Positions 7,743 to 20,426 of a DNA stretch of 43,371 bases are shown here, one piece after another (position 1 is the stretch's first letter; the number at the start of each line of letters is the position of its first letter). Both the position numbers and the translations under genes were made by a program. This stretch comes from an uncultured Pseudomonadota bacterium. Its GTDB lineage: Bacteria > Myxococcota_A > UBA796 > UBA9615. The notes below the pieces were generated by a model that was given only the letters and a program-made list of their open reading frames with translations, made no database searches and was not told the origin of the DNA. The stretch spans positions 1 through 43,371 of the forward strand of contig CALAGR010000249.1 of assembly GCA_937891735.1 (NCBI GenBank). Direction: 5' to 3'.

Positions 7743-8420
7743 ATGGCACTCGGAATTCTCGGCACCAAAGAGGGAATGACCCAGCTCTTCGATGAAGACC
7801 TGCGCATCGTCGTCCCTGTCACCGTCATCCACGCGACCCCCAACGTGATCCTCCAGCACCTGACCCAGGCGAAGAACGGGTACAGCGCGGTGCAGGTCGG
7901 GGTCGGTGAGAAGAAGGCCACGCGGACCAACCGCCCCGACGCGGGTCAGTTCAACGCGGCCGCGAAGGCCTCCGGCACGGAGATCACCCCGAAGCTCTCC
8001 ATCGGTGAGTTCCGGCTCAGCGAAGATCCGGGCGCCGACCTCGCCGTTGGCAAGGAGATCACCGTGAACGTGCTCGAGGGCGTCACCCTCGTCGACGTGA
8101 CCGGGACGAGCAAGGGCAAGGGCACCCAGGGTGTCATGAAGAAGTACAACTTCAAGGGCTTCACCCGTACCCACGGCACCCACGAGTACTTCCGTCACGG
8201 CGGCTCGATCGGCACACGCCTCACCCCGGGCCACGTGCTCAAGGGCAAGAAGATGCCGGGCCGCATGGGCAACGTGCAGTGCACCACCCAGAACCTGACG
8301 CTCTACAAGATCGACGTGGAGAACAACCTGCTGTTCATCAAGGGGGCCGTTCCCGGCGCCAAGGGTGGCACGGTGTTCGTGCGCGCCGCGGTCAAGAGCA
8401 CCGGCGGACGCAAGTGGTAG
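7743..8420 (+). CDS. rplC: 50S ribosomal protein L3
   Basis: Encodes 225 residues. The ATG at 7743 has AGGAG five bases upstream; an in-frame GTG at 7719 is possible but lacks a site. The N-terminus LGTKEGMTQLF and the conserved KGKGTQGVMKKYNFKG, HGGSIG and KGKKMPGRMGN segments identify bacterial L3, which binds 23S rRNA near the peptidyl-transferase centre and nucleates 50S assembly. Length is normal and nothing looks broken. It is not in an S10 operon: a surface lipoprotein lies upstream and a convergent pseudo-helicase downstream, and it has its own promoter and terminator. It could be the only, relocated copy or a second copy; the window cannot say. Confidence 0.95.
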   Translation: MALGILGTKEGMTQLFDEDLRIVVPVTVIHATPNVILQHLTQAKNGYSAVQVGVGEKKATRTNRPDAGQFNAAAKASGTEITPKLSIGEFRLSEDPGADLAVGKEITVNVLEGVTLVDVTGTSKGKGTQGVMKKYNFKGFTRTHGTHEYFRHGGSIGTRLTPGHVLKGKKMPGRMGNVQCTTQNLTLYKIDVENNLLFIKGAVPGAKGGTVFVRAAVKSTGGRKW

Positions 8421-8461
8421 AGGGCTCTGCGCCCGCGGTCCGCTGACCGCAGAACATCGAC

Positions 8462-8490
8462 GCACGGCGCGGGCAAGTCCCGCGCCGTGC
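8462..8490 (+). terminator. Strong hairpin terminator after rplC
   Basis: Perfect 12-bp stem GCACGGCGCGGG / CCCGCGCCGTGC with a five-base loop, followed by TCGTTCT, 41 bases after the rplC stop. It closes the single-gene rplC unit before the convergent gene that ends at 8562. Nine bases after this stem (TCGTTCTGG) are identical to those after the gltH terminator. Confidence 0.8.
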
Positions 8491-8561
8491 TCGTTCTGGG
8501 GTCTGGGTGCCGGTCCGACGTGCGCGGTCGGGGCTGCTGATCCCCCCCGGGACCGGGCTGA

Positions 8562-11500
8562 TCAGCCTCCCCGAAGCCGGCGAACCGCCTTGGCGTAGAA
8601 CGGGCTTCCTGTGCCCTCCAACAGGTCGGCGAGCGCCCCGCGCTGGTCGGGCTTCACGATGTCGTCGGCGACCAGCCCGTCGACGTGCGGGGCCAGGATC
8701 TGGTGCCAGGGCATCGACAGCAGCTCCCCGAGCCAGGCCAGCGCCCGGCCGCCCTGACCTTCGTCAAAGGCCAGGAAGACGCCCTCGAACTCGGTCTCGA
8801 ACCGCTTGCGAAGGTCCACGTGCTCCCGCGCCGTCTCGCGGTAGACCCGCTGCGCCTCGCCCCAGTCGCCGTTCAGGGCGAGGGCCCGGGCGAACCAGAG
8901 CGCGCGCCGCGCGTCCTCGGGAGCCCGGCGGTGCTGGCGGGCCAGCAGGGCCACCACGGCCGCGCCAAAGCCCTCCTGGACCGCATCCTCCAGCGCCCCG
9001 AAGGCCGCGTCGTCCACTCCTGGGGCCACCGAGCCCGCCAGGGCCGCGACGATGGGCCCGAGGAGGGGCCTCTGGCGCTCGATGGCCCGCGTGCGCAGGT
9101 CCTCGAACGCAGCCCTCTCCTCCTCGGACGATTCCTGCTCCCAGCCGACCAGGGCGGCGAGCCGGGTCGCCGCCTGGCCCAGTTGTCCGGCTTGCGCGAG
9201 CTCCACGACGGCCGCCCGTGCGGCTCGGAGCTCTGCCCGATGCGCCTGTTCGGCCCCCACGACCTTGGCCAGCGCCGCGGCGTTGCGGCCCCCCAGACCC
9301 TGCAACGCCTCCAGGAGGGCGGCGTGGTCGTCGACGGCGACGCCCGCCCGGACCGCGTCCCACACCCGGCGGGCGCGATCCGGCGACGGCGTGGCACCCA
9401 CGAGCACCGCGGCGATCCCGGCGGGATCCTCGGCCGCCGCGAGGGCCTCATCGAGCAGCTCCCGGGGCACGCGGCCCAGGGTCACGGCACGGGCCAGGAG
9501 GAGGGGGCGCGCCTCCTCATCGAGCAAGCCCGCGAGCTGGGCGAACGTGCCTCGTCGCCCCCCTGAGAGCCGCTCCACCAGCGGTCCGGGCTGGATCGGT
9601 CGCTCCGGCAGCTCGAGCCATCGAGCCAGCTCTTCGGCCGACAACGCAGGCTGCAGGATCGTGAGGCTGCGGAGCAACAGGCGATCGATGGGGCCCGCCG
9701 GGGGGACGTCGACAAGCAGCGCCCGTCCGGCCGCCAGGAGCGCCCCCTCGTCCAGGCTCGCGAGCCAGGACAGCACCTCGATGAGCCTTCGGCCCACCAG
9801 GCCCGCCGGCAGCGGCGTGGGGAACGCATGCCCCTCGGGGCTCGCCGGAACGCCGAGCTGCTGCCAGCGCCCGAACGGCTGCGTCCACAACGGATGCGCC
9901 TGCGGCAGCGGCGCGCCCACCAGGGTCGCGAGCTGCGCGGGCCCGGGCACGCCGTCGTTCCGCTCCAGCCACTGCCCCAGCCGCATCTCGAGGCTACGGG
10001 TGGCGTGGATCCAGGCGACCTGGCACCGACGCGCCGCAGCCAGCCGGGCCAGCGTCGGGGACAGTCCCTCCAGGCGCGTCAGGGCGTCGGACTCCCACGA
10101 GCCCGCCGAGGAGCGCGGCGCGAACCTCCACAGCCCGGGACCGTCCTGTTCGCACTGCACGTTCCAGCTGCCGGATCGGGCCCGCCGCACGGATGCGCCG
10201 GCCGCCTCGAAGATGTCGGACGCGGGCGTCGGTGTGGCCTCCGACTCGATGGCGCCCAGCAGCGCCTGCACCACGCCCTCGGGCAAGGGCAGAGCCGGCT
10301 GGCCCCCGGGCGGTCGGTGGCTGTACAGCCCGTGCACATACAGAGCGGCGGCGGAGCCCGCGAGCTCCACGGCCCGCTCCAGATCCGCGGGAGCACCCGA
10401 GCGCGCCAGGCTCAGCGGGTCCTCGGGCTCGGGCTTGGGGGCGCGCCCCTCCAACGAACCGAACAAGCCCTGCAGGCTCGACCGGGCCTCCTGCCGAGCC
10501 GAGGAACGCGGCCCCGCCTGGGCGGGGGCAGCCCCCGTGACGCGGCTGAAGCCCCTCGTCCTGAGGGCCTCGCCGGTGGGTTCGCAGTGGGCACACAGTC
10601 CGCAGGGGTCGCCCGCCACGCCCGTGGCCAGGGCCCGCCAGGCGGCAGTCGAGCAGCCGGGGGCCTGGAGCGCCGCGTCGATCTCCTCGTCCAACAGACG
10701 CCGCCGGGCGCGCAGCGAGGCCACCCGCTCCGTCGCCTCCTCGACCGACGCCCCGAAGTCGCGTCCACGCCGGACCTGGATGTCCGAGCTGCCCCCGCGG
10801 GCCTCGGTGCGCGCCGCGATGACGTTCGCCGCATCCAGGTCCATCAGCGCATCGGACAGGGTGGCGAGATCGGTGCCCAGGGCCCGGGCCAGCTCCACCA
10901 GGTCCCGAGGGGACTGATCCGACAGGGCCAGACGGGTGCGCTCCTCCAGCGACCACCGACGCAGGGCCTCCGAGTACCGGTCTGCGAGGGCCTTCCACGC
11001 CGGCTCCCGATCCGCGAACGGGGACCTGAACCTCTTTGCGTCGGCGATCCGCGCCGTGCTCCAGGCAGGCCGCATGCGCCCCAACACCCCCACCGCCACG
11101 AGGTCCTCGAGGAGCCCTGCCGTGGGCGCGTCATCTCCGGGGAACACGGACCATCCGCCGTCCTTCTCGACCTGCGCGAGCACGCGGCTGACGTCCTTCG
11201 GATCCACGGCCGCCACCTCGCCGGCGACCTGGTCCAGGAACAGGCTTCCGTCCGGCACGAAGCCGCCGCGGAAGGTGCCCGCCCAGTACACCGGTGCCGC
11301 GCCAGATACCGGCAACGCGGCCAGCCCCGACACCACGTCGAACCCCCGAGAGGCCTCGGCGAGGGCCACCGATGCTCCGATCCAGCCCCGGGCGAAGGGC
11401 CGGCGCAGATCGTGCTCGCGCACCACGAGGCCGCCGTCGTGAGCCGCAGCGGTGAGGCCATCGAGCTCGCTCAGCGTCACGCCGCCCCCCAGCGCCGCCA

Positions 11501-11999
11501 GGTCCAGGGCCGGACGACCGCTGCGGACCACCACCGCCCCCTCGCCGACGACGACCGGAGCGCCCTCGGGCGCGGTCGCCCGCAGGCTGTGTACCCGGAG
11601 CACGGAGGGACCGAGCAGCTCGGCGACGTAGGACGCACGTCCGAGGTTTCCCGGCACCCGCGGGTCGAGCCGACACGCCCCCAGCAGCAGCCGGGCCGCC
11701 CCCTCCAGCTCGGTCACGAGCAGGGTGCGCAGCGTCGGGATGTGCAGGGAGTCGAGCGACGTGACCACCAGGGACCGGGCCAGCAGCCGGCTTCGGTCCT
11801 CCGCTCCGGTGGTCCTGAGCAGCGGCGCATGGCCCATCCGCGCGGCGACCAGCATCGCGGTGCCGTCGTCCGGCGTGACGACGAGCAGGCGTCGCCCCGC
11901 GGGCAGCTGCGCGCACACCTGCTCCGGACGCAGCCCGGGCGCGACGACGTCGACCTGCTCTCCGGAGAGCCAGAGTTCCAGAACCTGTACAGGCAGCAC
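8562..11999 (-). CDS. RecQ-like pseudo-helicase: degenerate ATPase core, intact RecQ zinc site, long C-terminal helical region
   Basis: Encodes 1,145 residues from a GTG at 11999, chosen because AGGGGAG lies just upstream; a GTG at 12017 would add six residues but has no site. Residues 14-34 align by eye with the RecQ motif I region (G-x-x-V-x-V-V-x-P ... C-x-QLPA), but the G-K-S of PTGxGKS is replaced by PGLRPEQ. LLGAC (about 105-109) sits where DEAH belongs; LRATA (139-143) still resembles motif III LTATA; WAGTFRGGFVPDG (239-251) sits where QExGRAGRDG belongs. Yet the RecQ zinc pattern C-x16-C-x2-C-x2-C is exact (Cys 449, 466, 469, 472). A winged-helix-like stretch precedes it. The remaining 670 residues are a low-complexity linker and Ala/Leu-rich helices, TPR-like near the end. 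Probably a non-catalytic DNA-binding or scaffold protein (inference). It is last in the guaB-scoA-scoB run. Confidence 0.72.
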   Translation of the reverse strand: MLPVQVLELWLSGEQVDVVAPGLRPEQVCAQLPAGRRLLVVTPDDGTAMLVAARMGHAPLLRTTGAEDRSRLLARSLVVTSLDSLHIPTLRTLLVTELEGAARLLLGACRLDPRVPGNLGRASYVAELLGPSVLRVHSLRATAPEGAPVVVGEGAVVVRSGRPALDLAALGGGVTLSELDGLTAAAHDGGLVVREHDLRRPFARGWIGASVALAEASRGFDVVSGLAALPVSGAAPVYWAGTFRGGFVPDGSLFLDQVAGEVAAVDPKDVSRVLAQVEKDGGWSVFPGDDAPTAGLLEDLVAVGVLGRMRPAWSTARIADAKRFRSPFADREPAWKALADRYSEALRRWSLEERTRLALSDQSPRDLVELARALGTDLATLSDALMDLDAANVIAARTEARGGSSDIQVRRGRDFGASVEEATERVASLRARRRLLDEEIDAALQAPGCSTAAWRALATGVAGDPCGLCAHCEPTGEALRTRGFSRVTGAAPAQAGPRSSARQEARSSLQGLFGSLEGRAPKPEPEDPLSLARSGAPADLERAVELAGSAAALYVHGLYSHRPPGGQPALPLPEGVVQALLGAIESEATPTPASDIFEAAGASVRRARSGSWNVQCEQDGPGLWRFAPRSSAGSWESDALTRLEGLSPTLARLAAARRCQVAWIHATRSLEMRLGQWLERNDGVPGPAQLATLVGAPLPQAHPLWTQPFGRWQQLGVPASPEGHAFPTPLPAGLVGRRLIEVLSWLASLDEGALLAAGRALLVDVPPAGPIDRLLLRSLTILQPALSAEELARWLELPERPIQPGPLVERLSGGRRGTFAQLAGLLDEEARPLLLARAVTLGRVPRELLDEALAAAEDPAGIAAVLVGATPSPDRARRVWDAVRAGVAVDDHAALLEALQGLGGRNAAALAKVVGAEQAHRAELRAARAAVVELAQAGQLGQAATRLAALVGWEQESSEEERAAFEDLRTRAIERQRPLLGPIVAALAGSVAPGVDDAAFGALEDAVQEGFGAAVVALLARQHRRAPEDARRALWFARALALNGDWGEAQRVYRETAREHVDLRKRFETEFEGVFLAFDEGQGGRALAWLGELLSMPWHQILAPHVDGLVADDIVKPDQRGALADLLEGTGSPFYAKAVRRLRGG

Positions 12000-12024
12000 G
12001 GACTCTCCCCTGCTCACGGTCGAC

Positions 12025-12690
12025 TCAGGCGTCGGCGAGCTCGATCACTTGAAGGTCCGGGGCGACGGTGAACCGCGCCTCGGTTCGGTCCCGGACCTCA
12101 TCGACCTTTTCGCCGGGGGCGATTTCGGTCATGACCAGTCCGTCGGGCGTCACCTCGAAGACCGCGAGGTCGGTGATGATCACGTTCACGACGCCGACGC
12201 CCGTCAGCGGCAGATCGCACGTCCGCAGGATCTTGGCGTCCCCGCGGTTGTTGTTGTGGGTCATCGTCACGACGACACGGCGCGCTCCGGCCACGAGATC
12301 CATCGCGCCGCCCATGCCCTTGACCATCTTGCCGGGGATCATCCAGTTGGCGATGTCCCCGGTCTCGGACACCTGCATGGCGCCCAGGATGGTCAGGTCC
12401 ACGTGCCCGCCCCGCACCATCGCGAACGACGTGGCGGAGTCGAAGAACGAGCTGCCCGGCATCTCGGAGACGGTCTGCTTGCCCGCGTTGATCAGGTCGG
12501 CGTCCACCTCGTCGTCCGTCGGGAACGGTCCGATGCCGAGCAGGCCGTTCTCGCTGTGCAGGATGATCTCCATGCCCTCGGGGACATGGTTGGCCGCCAT
12601 CGTCGGCATCCCGATGCCGAGGTTGACGTAGAAGCCGTCACGAAACTCCCGGGCGGCGCGCTGGACGATCTGGGTGCGGTTGAGAGCCAT
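12025..12690 (-). CDS. scoB: 3-oxoacid CoA-transferase subunit B
   Basis: Encodes 221 residues, normal for a beta subunit. NLGIGMPT near residue 23 and HSENGLLG with the catalytic Glu47 are diagnostic of family I CoA-transferases; this Glu carries the acyl and CoA thioester intermediate. With subunit A it moves CoA between succinyl-CoA (or acetyl-CoA) and acetoacetate or a related 3-oxoacid, in cytoplasmic ketone-body, butyrate or fatty-acid metabolism. Succinyl- versus acetyl-CoA preference cannot be read here, so atoA is an alternative name. The start lies two bases after the subunit A stop, indicating coupled translation. The pseudo-helicase begins 25 bases downstream. Confidence 0.92.
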   Translation of the reverse strand: MALNRTQIVQRAAREFRDGFYVNLGIGMPTMAANHVPEGMEIILHSENGLLGIGPFPTDDEVDADLINAGKQTVSEMPGSSFFDSATSFAMVRGGHVDLTILGAMQVSETGDIANWMIPGKMVKGMGGAMDLVAGARRVVVTMTHNNNRGDAKILRTCDLPLTGVGVVNVIITDLAVFEVTPDGLVMTEIAPGEKVDEVRDRTEARFTVAPDLQVIELADA

Positions 12691-12692
12691 GC

Positions 12693-13388
12693 CTAGGCCT
12701 CCCTGACGGTGCGCTGTTCGATTCGCTTCTCGTAGCCGGTGCCCAGCAGGATCCGCTGCACGAAGATGCCAGGGGTGTGCACCGAGTCCGGCTCGATCTC
12801 GCCGACCTCCACCAGTTCCTCCACCTCCGCGATGGTCACCTTGCCCGCCATGGCCATCATCGGGTTGAAGTTCCGGGCGGTCTTGCGATACACGAGGTTG
12901 CCGAGCCGGTCCCCCTTCCAGGCCTTGACCAGCGCGAAGTCCGCGTGCAGCGGGTGCTCCAGGATGTAGGTCTTGCCGTCGATGACCCGGCTCTCCTTGC
13001 CCTCGGCGATCAGCGTGCCGACCCCCGTGGGGGTAAAGAACCCACCGAGCCCGGCGGCGGCGGCGCGAATGCGCTCTGCCAGCGTGCCCTGGGGCGTCAG
13101 CTCCACCTCGAGCTCCCCGGCGAGGAACTGACGCTCGAACTCCTTGTTCTCACCGACATAGCTGCTGATCATCTTGCGGACCTGGCGGGTGCGCAGCAGC
13201 AGGCCGAGGCCGAAGTCGTCCACCCCGGCGTTGTTCGAGACGAACGTGAGGCCCGTGACCCCCTTGTCGCGCACCGCCGCGATGAGGTTCTCGGGAATGC
13301 CGCACAGGCCGAAGCCACCCGCCATCACCACGGCACCGTCTTGCAGGTCGTGGATGGCCGAAGCTGCGTCCGGGAAGACCTTCTGCAT
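12693..13388 (-). CDS. scoA: 3-oxoacid CoA-transferase subunit A
   Basis: Encodes 231 residues. The N-terminal [10 protein letters not shown] motif (about 24-33) is the oxyanion/CoA-binding signature of the alpha subunit of family I CoA-transferases. [15 protein letters not shown] and [13 protein letters not shown] are also family hallmarks. It forms a heteromeric enzyme with the adjacent subunit B. The ATG at 13388 follows a GAGGGAGAG site in the roughly ten-base gap after guaB, so it is almost certainly read from the guaB promoter. A ketoacid CoA-transferase joined to purine synthesis is not a pathway link I know. Confidence 0.92.
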   Translation of the reverse strand: MQKVFPDAASAIHDLQDGAVVMAGGFGLCGIPENLIAAVRDKGVTGLTFVSNNAGVDDFGLGLLLRTRQVRKMISSYVGENKEFERQFLAGELEVELTPQGTLAERIRAAAAGLGGFFTPTGVGTLIAEGKESRVIDGKTYILEHPLHADFALVKAWKGDRLGNLVYRKTARNFNPMMAMAGKVTIAEVEELVEVGEIEPDSVHTPGIFVQRILLGTGYEKRIEQRTVREA

Positions 13389-13398
13389 GCTCTCTCCC

Positions 13399-17128
<3,730 letters not shown>

Positions 17129-17167
17129 CAGCGCCTCGCCCTGGGCGCGACCTCGAGGAGGGGAGTC

Positions 17168-19525
17168 GTGGCTGATCGCAGTGTCCTCGACACCCTGTTC
17201 TACCCACTGGACCTGGCCGCGCGCGGCTGGAACTGGATGTGGTCCGGGGTCCGTGCGTTCCTGAAGGACACCTTGCTGCTCAAGGTGATCTTTGGCCTGA
17301 TCCTCGTGGTCACGGGCCTGTACGGCTACCTCGCCAGGGGCCTGTCGCTCCTGGACAAGGTCGTTGATCGCGTCGAGACGGCGCTGATCTTCGTCTGCAC
17401 GCTGGCCATGACCGGGCTGGTGTTCATCGACTTCGTGGACCGCGAGAGCGACACGCTCGATCTCGGGCTGCAGGGTGCGCTGCGCCTGTCCTTGATCCTG
17501 ATGCTCTGGGTGGCGTTCCTCGGCGCGTCCCTCGCCGCCCGCGACGACAAGCACCTGACCATCGACGCAGCAGACCGGGCCCTGACCCCCGCGGGCTCGG
17601 CGCGCCTGTATCGGTTCTCGATGCTGGTCGCGGCGGTGTTCTGCTGGAAGCTCGGCACCTCGTCGATCGAGGTCATCAAGAAGCACTTCGAGCTCGAGCG
17701 TCTGGCCAAGCTCAGCATCCCCGAGGCGATCGGCGACAAGCTCAACAGCTGGGCCGCGTGGGCCCTGCAGGGACGGCTCGACGCCGAGGACTTCGAGTAC
17801 TACGCCACCGAGGGCGGCTTCGCGGTGCAGCGCTGCGTGAAGGCCTGCCCCAACGGGATGATGGACCTCAAGGCCTGGGGACCGGAGCTGATCCTGCCCG
17901 TGGCCTTCTTCTTGATGGCCCTGCGGTTCGGCGGCAAGTTCTTCGCCGGCAAGCGCTCGACCCTGAACATCGACGAGATCCCGGCCCGGTCCGCGCGCAC
18001 CTTCGTGCCCAACGCGAGCACGAAGGACATCGCCCTGGCCGGCCTGTTCCCGGGCCTGCTGTTCGGCATGCTGCTGGGGCTGTGGCTGGGCAAGGGCTGG
18101 TTCATCCTGGGGTGCGGCGTGCTGCTGCTGCTCATCGGGGCGCCGCTGTTCGTCGTCATCGGCATCGCCGCGGCGCTGTGCGTGTTCCTGCTCGAGGGGA
18201 GGCCGCTGTCGTACGTGGCGAGCGAGATGTACGGGGCCGCGGACAAGGAGCCCCTGCTGGCGATCCCGTTCTTCGTCATGGCCGGCGCGATCATGACCGA
18301 GGGCTCGATCGCGCGGCGGCTCATCGACATGGCGCGGGCGGCGCTCGGGTGGATCCCGGGCGGGTTGGGGGTCGCAGGTGTCGCGGCCTGCATGGTCTTC
18401 GCGGCCATCTCGGGCAGCTCCCCGGTCACCGTCATCGCCATCGGCTCGATCATGGTGCCCGCCCTGATCGACGCGAAGTACGACGAGGAGTTCAGCCTTG
18501 GCCTGCTGACCTCCGCGGGCTCCCTGGGGATCCTGATCCCGCCGTCCATCCCGATGATCATCTTCGCGGTGGTGGCGTTCTCCGACGTGGACATCAAGTA
18601 CTCGGCCACCGACCTGTTCATCGCGGGCATCGGGCCCGGCCTGCTCATCGGCAGCATCCTGATCGGGTGGTCGATCTTCCGGGAGCGCGACAAGGTCCTG
18701 AGCCGCGCCGACACCCTGGAGCGCCTGCCCCGCGCCCTCCTGGACGGCGTGTGGGCCGCAGGTCTGCCTGTGCTCATCCTGTGGGGGATCTACTCCGGCA
18801 CCTTCACAGCCACCGAAGCCGCGGCCGTGAGCGTCGTGTACGCGATGCTGGTCGAGTTCGTGATCCACCCCCTCACCCGGCTCATCGAACGCAAGCTGGG
18901 CAACGCCGCGGTCGCGGGGATCGGCGACAGCACCGTGGCGTTCGCCGGCCCGAACGGCGTGGCGCCCCCGGCAGCGCCCCTGTTCGAGCTCAAGCCCAGC
19001 GAGCTGCCCCGGGTGTTCCGCGACTCGGCCGTGATCATGGGCTCGCTGCTCCTCATCGTGGTGCTGGCCATCGCCTTCAACCAGTTCCTGGTGATCATGG
19101 AGGTGCCGACCAGGGCCGCGGCATGGGTGCAGGCCCACGTCGAGACCCGCGTCCAGTTCCTGATCATGGTGAACATCTTCCTGCTCATCCTGGGCTGCAT
19201 GATGGACATCATGAGCGCCATCCTCATCGTGGCGCCGCTCCTGACGCCCATCGCGATGGCCTTCGGCGTCCATCCCGTGCACTTCGGGATCATCTTCATC
19301 GTGAACCTCGAGATCGGCTACCTGACCCCCCCCCTCGGACTGAACCTGTTCGTTGCGAGCTCGGTCTTCGACAAGCCGATCCTCAAGGTGATCAAGAGCG
19401 TGATCCCCTTCACCCTGCTGATGCTCGCCGCGCTCGCCCTGATCACGAGCTTTCCGTGGATCAGCACCGCGCTCCTGGATGAGCCGGCCCCCGCCGTGCT
19501 CCAGACTGAGGACCCATCGCCATGA
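17168..19525 (+). CDS. TRAP transporter fused permease (DctQ-DctM)
   Basis: Encodes 785 residues from a GTG at 17168 behind GAGGAGGGGAG. The first 290 residues are the small DctQ-type subunit (helices near 35-55, 70-95, 105-125, 145-165 and 238-258). It carries an unusually long hydrophilic insertion (about 170-235, with CVKAC) before the last helix. The rest is the large DctM/ion-transporter domain with about eleven helices and typical segments such as FFVMAGAIMTEGSI, AISGSSPVTVIAIGSIM and SLGILIPPSIPM. Such permeases use a sodium or proton gradient to import what DctP delivers. Stop and next start overlap as ATGA, so the downstream lipase is translationally coupled. Confidence 0.92.
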   Translation: MADRSVLDTLFYPLDLAARGWNWMWSGVRAFLKDTLLLKVIFGLILVVTGLYGYLARGLSLLDKVVDRVETALIFVCTLAMTGLVFIDFVDRESDTLDLGLQGALRLSLILMLWVAFLGASLAARDDKHLTIDAADRALTPAGSARLYRFSMLVAAVFCWKLGTSSIEVIKKHFELERLAKLSIPEAIGDKLNSWAAWALQGRLDAEDFEYYATEGGFAVQRCVKACPNGMMDLKAWGPELILPVAFFLMALRFGGKFFAGKRSTLNIDEIPARSARTFVPNASTKDIALAGLFPGLLFGMLLGLWLGKGWFILGCGVLLLLIGAPLFVVIGIAAALCVFLLEGRPLSYVASEMYGAADKEPLLAIPFFVMAGAIMTEGSIARRLIDMARAALGWIPGGLGVAGVAACMVFAAISGSSPVTVIAIGSIMVPALIDAKYDEEFSLGLLTSAGSLGILIPPSIPMIIFAVVAFSDVDIKYSATDLFIAGIGPGLLIGSILIGWSIFRERDKVLSRADTLERLPRALLDGVWAAGLPVLILWGIYSGTFTATEAAAVSVVYAMLVEFVIHPLTRLIERKLGNAAVAGIGDSTVAFAGPNGVAPPAAPLFELKPSELPRVFRDSAVIMGSLLLIVVLAIAFNQFLVIMEVPTRAAAWVQAHVETRVQFLIMVNIFLLILGCMMDIMSAILIVAPLLTPIAMAFGVHPVHFGIIFIVNLEIGYLTPPLGLNLFVASSVFDKPILKVIKSVIPFTLLMLAALALITSFPWISTALLDEPAPAVLQTEDPSP

Positions 19526-20379
19526 CCTCTCCCGCCGAAGGCACCTTCACCACCTCAGACGGACTGCAGCTCCGGACCCTGACCTGGCTCCCGAGCGAGG
19601 ACGTCGAGCGCCTGGGCGTGGTGGTCATCGCCCACGGGCTGGGCGAGCACATCGGTCGGTACGCCCACGTGGCCCGGGCCCTGGTGGCCGCTGGGTTCGC
19701 CGTGCGCGGTCTGGACCACCGCGGGCACGGCCGGAGCGGAGGGCTGCGCGGCCACGTCGACGGGTTCGGCCAGTTCACAGCGGATCTGTCCGGTGTCGTG
19801 CAGGCCTTCAGGGCGGAGCACCCGGGCCTGCCCGCGATCCTGTACGGCCACTCCATGGGTGGCCTGATCACGCTGCGCTTCCACGTGGACCACCCGGATC
19901 ACGGCCTCGCCGGCCTCATCCTGAGCAACCCCCTGCTCGCGCTGGCGTTCACGCCTCCCCGGTGGAAGACGGCCGCGTCCCGGCTGCTGGGCCGGATCGC
20001 TCCGCGGCTGCGCCTGGACAGCGGGCTGGACACTACGAAGATCAGCCGCGACCCCGCCGCCGTGAAGACTTACGTCGATGATCCGCTGGTGCACGGGTTG
20101 ATCAGCACGACCCTGTACAACGAGATGATGGGCGCCGCCGACGCAGCGGTGGCCAGCGCGTCGGCGTTCCGGCTCCCGACCCTGTGGATCATCGGAGGCG
20201 GGGACGAGATCGTGTCGCCCGTGGCGGGCGAGGCCTTCGGCAGGAGCCTCCCCAGCGACACAACCACCATCAAGGCCTGGCCCGCGTCCTACCACGAGCC
20301 CCACAACGACCTCGACCAGGCCGAGGTGATCGAGGCCGTCGTGCAGTGGTGCACCACCGTGGCGACCGCCGCTTCCTGA
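19522..20379 (+). CDS. Alpha/beta hydrolase, lysophospholipase / monoacylglycerol lipase type
   Basis: Encodes 285 residues of the serine aminopeptidase S33/Hydrolase_4 type. Visible: the oxyanion segment AHGLGEHIGRY, RGLDHRGHGRSGG, nucleophile elbow YGHSMGG (Ser near 113), the acid in GGGDEIVSP (Asp near 233) and the catalytic His in SYHEPHND (near 261), so the triad is complete. No signal peptide, so cytoplasmic. Such enzymes release fatty acids from monoglycerides or lysophospholipids. The start overlaps the permease stop by four bases (ATGA), making it part of the TPAT operon. It may process what the transporter imports (inference). Another esterase or peroxidase activity cannot be excluded. 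Confidence 0.88.
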   Translation: MTSPAEGTFTTSDGLQLRTLTWLPSEDVERLGVVVIAHGLGEHIGRYAHVARALVAAGFAVRGLDHRGHGRSGGLRGHVDGFGQFTADLSGVVQAFRAEHPGLPAILYGHSMGGLITLRFHVDHPDHGLAGLILSNPLLALAFTPPRWKTAASRLLGRIAPRLRLDSGLDTTKISRDPAAVKTYVDDPLVHGLISTTLYNEMMGAADAAVASASAFRLPTLWIIGGGDEIVSPVAGEAFGRSLPSDTTTIKAWPASYHEPHNDLDQAEVIEAVVQWCTTVATAAS

Positions 20380-20426
20380 GCCGTCGCCCCGGCCGGCCTT
20401 CCAATCGGGGGGGTCGGTGGGCAACA

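Noticed and set aside
8365..8385. TGGCACG sequence inside rplC as a sigma-54 promoter
   Set aside because: The GC at the required distance is missing and the site is within conserved coding sequence facing a terminator.
8531..8567. Palindrome GGCTGATCAGCC and a second GATCAGC half at the end of the pseudo-helicase gene as its terminator
   Set aside because: It overlaps the stop codon, the longer stem is interrupted, and no T-run follows on the minus strand; not strong enough to annotate.
8562..11999. Calling the long minus-strand gene an active RecQ helicase
   Set aside because: Walker A Lys, DEAH and the motif VI Arg residues are not present at the aligned positions.
9052..12071. Long plus-strand frames (600-750 codons) opposite the pseudo-helicase
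   Set aside because: Arg/Ala/Ser or Gly/Pro/Arg-rich shadow translations without domains; the minus strand carries the RecQ zinc motif and a good start.
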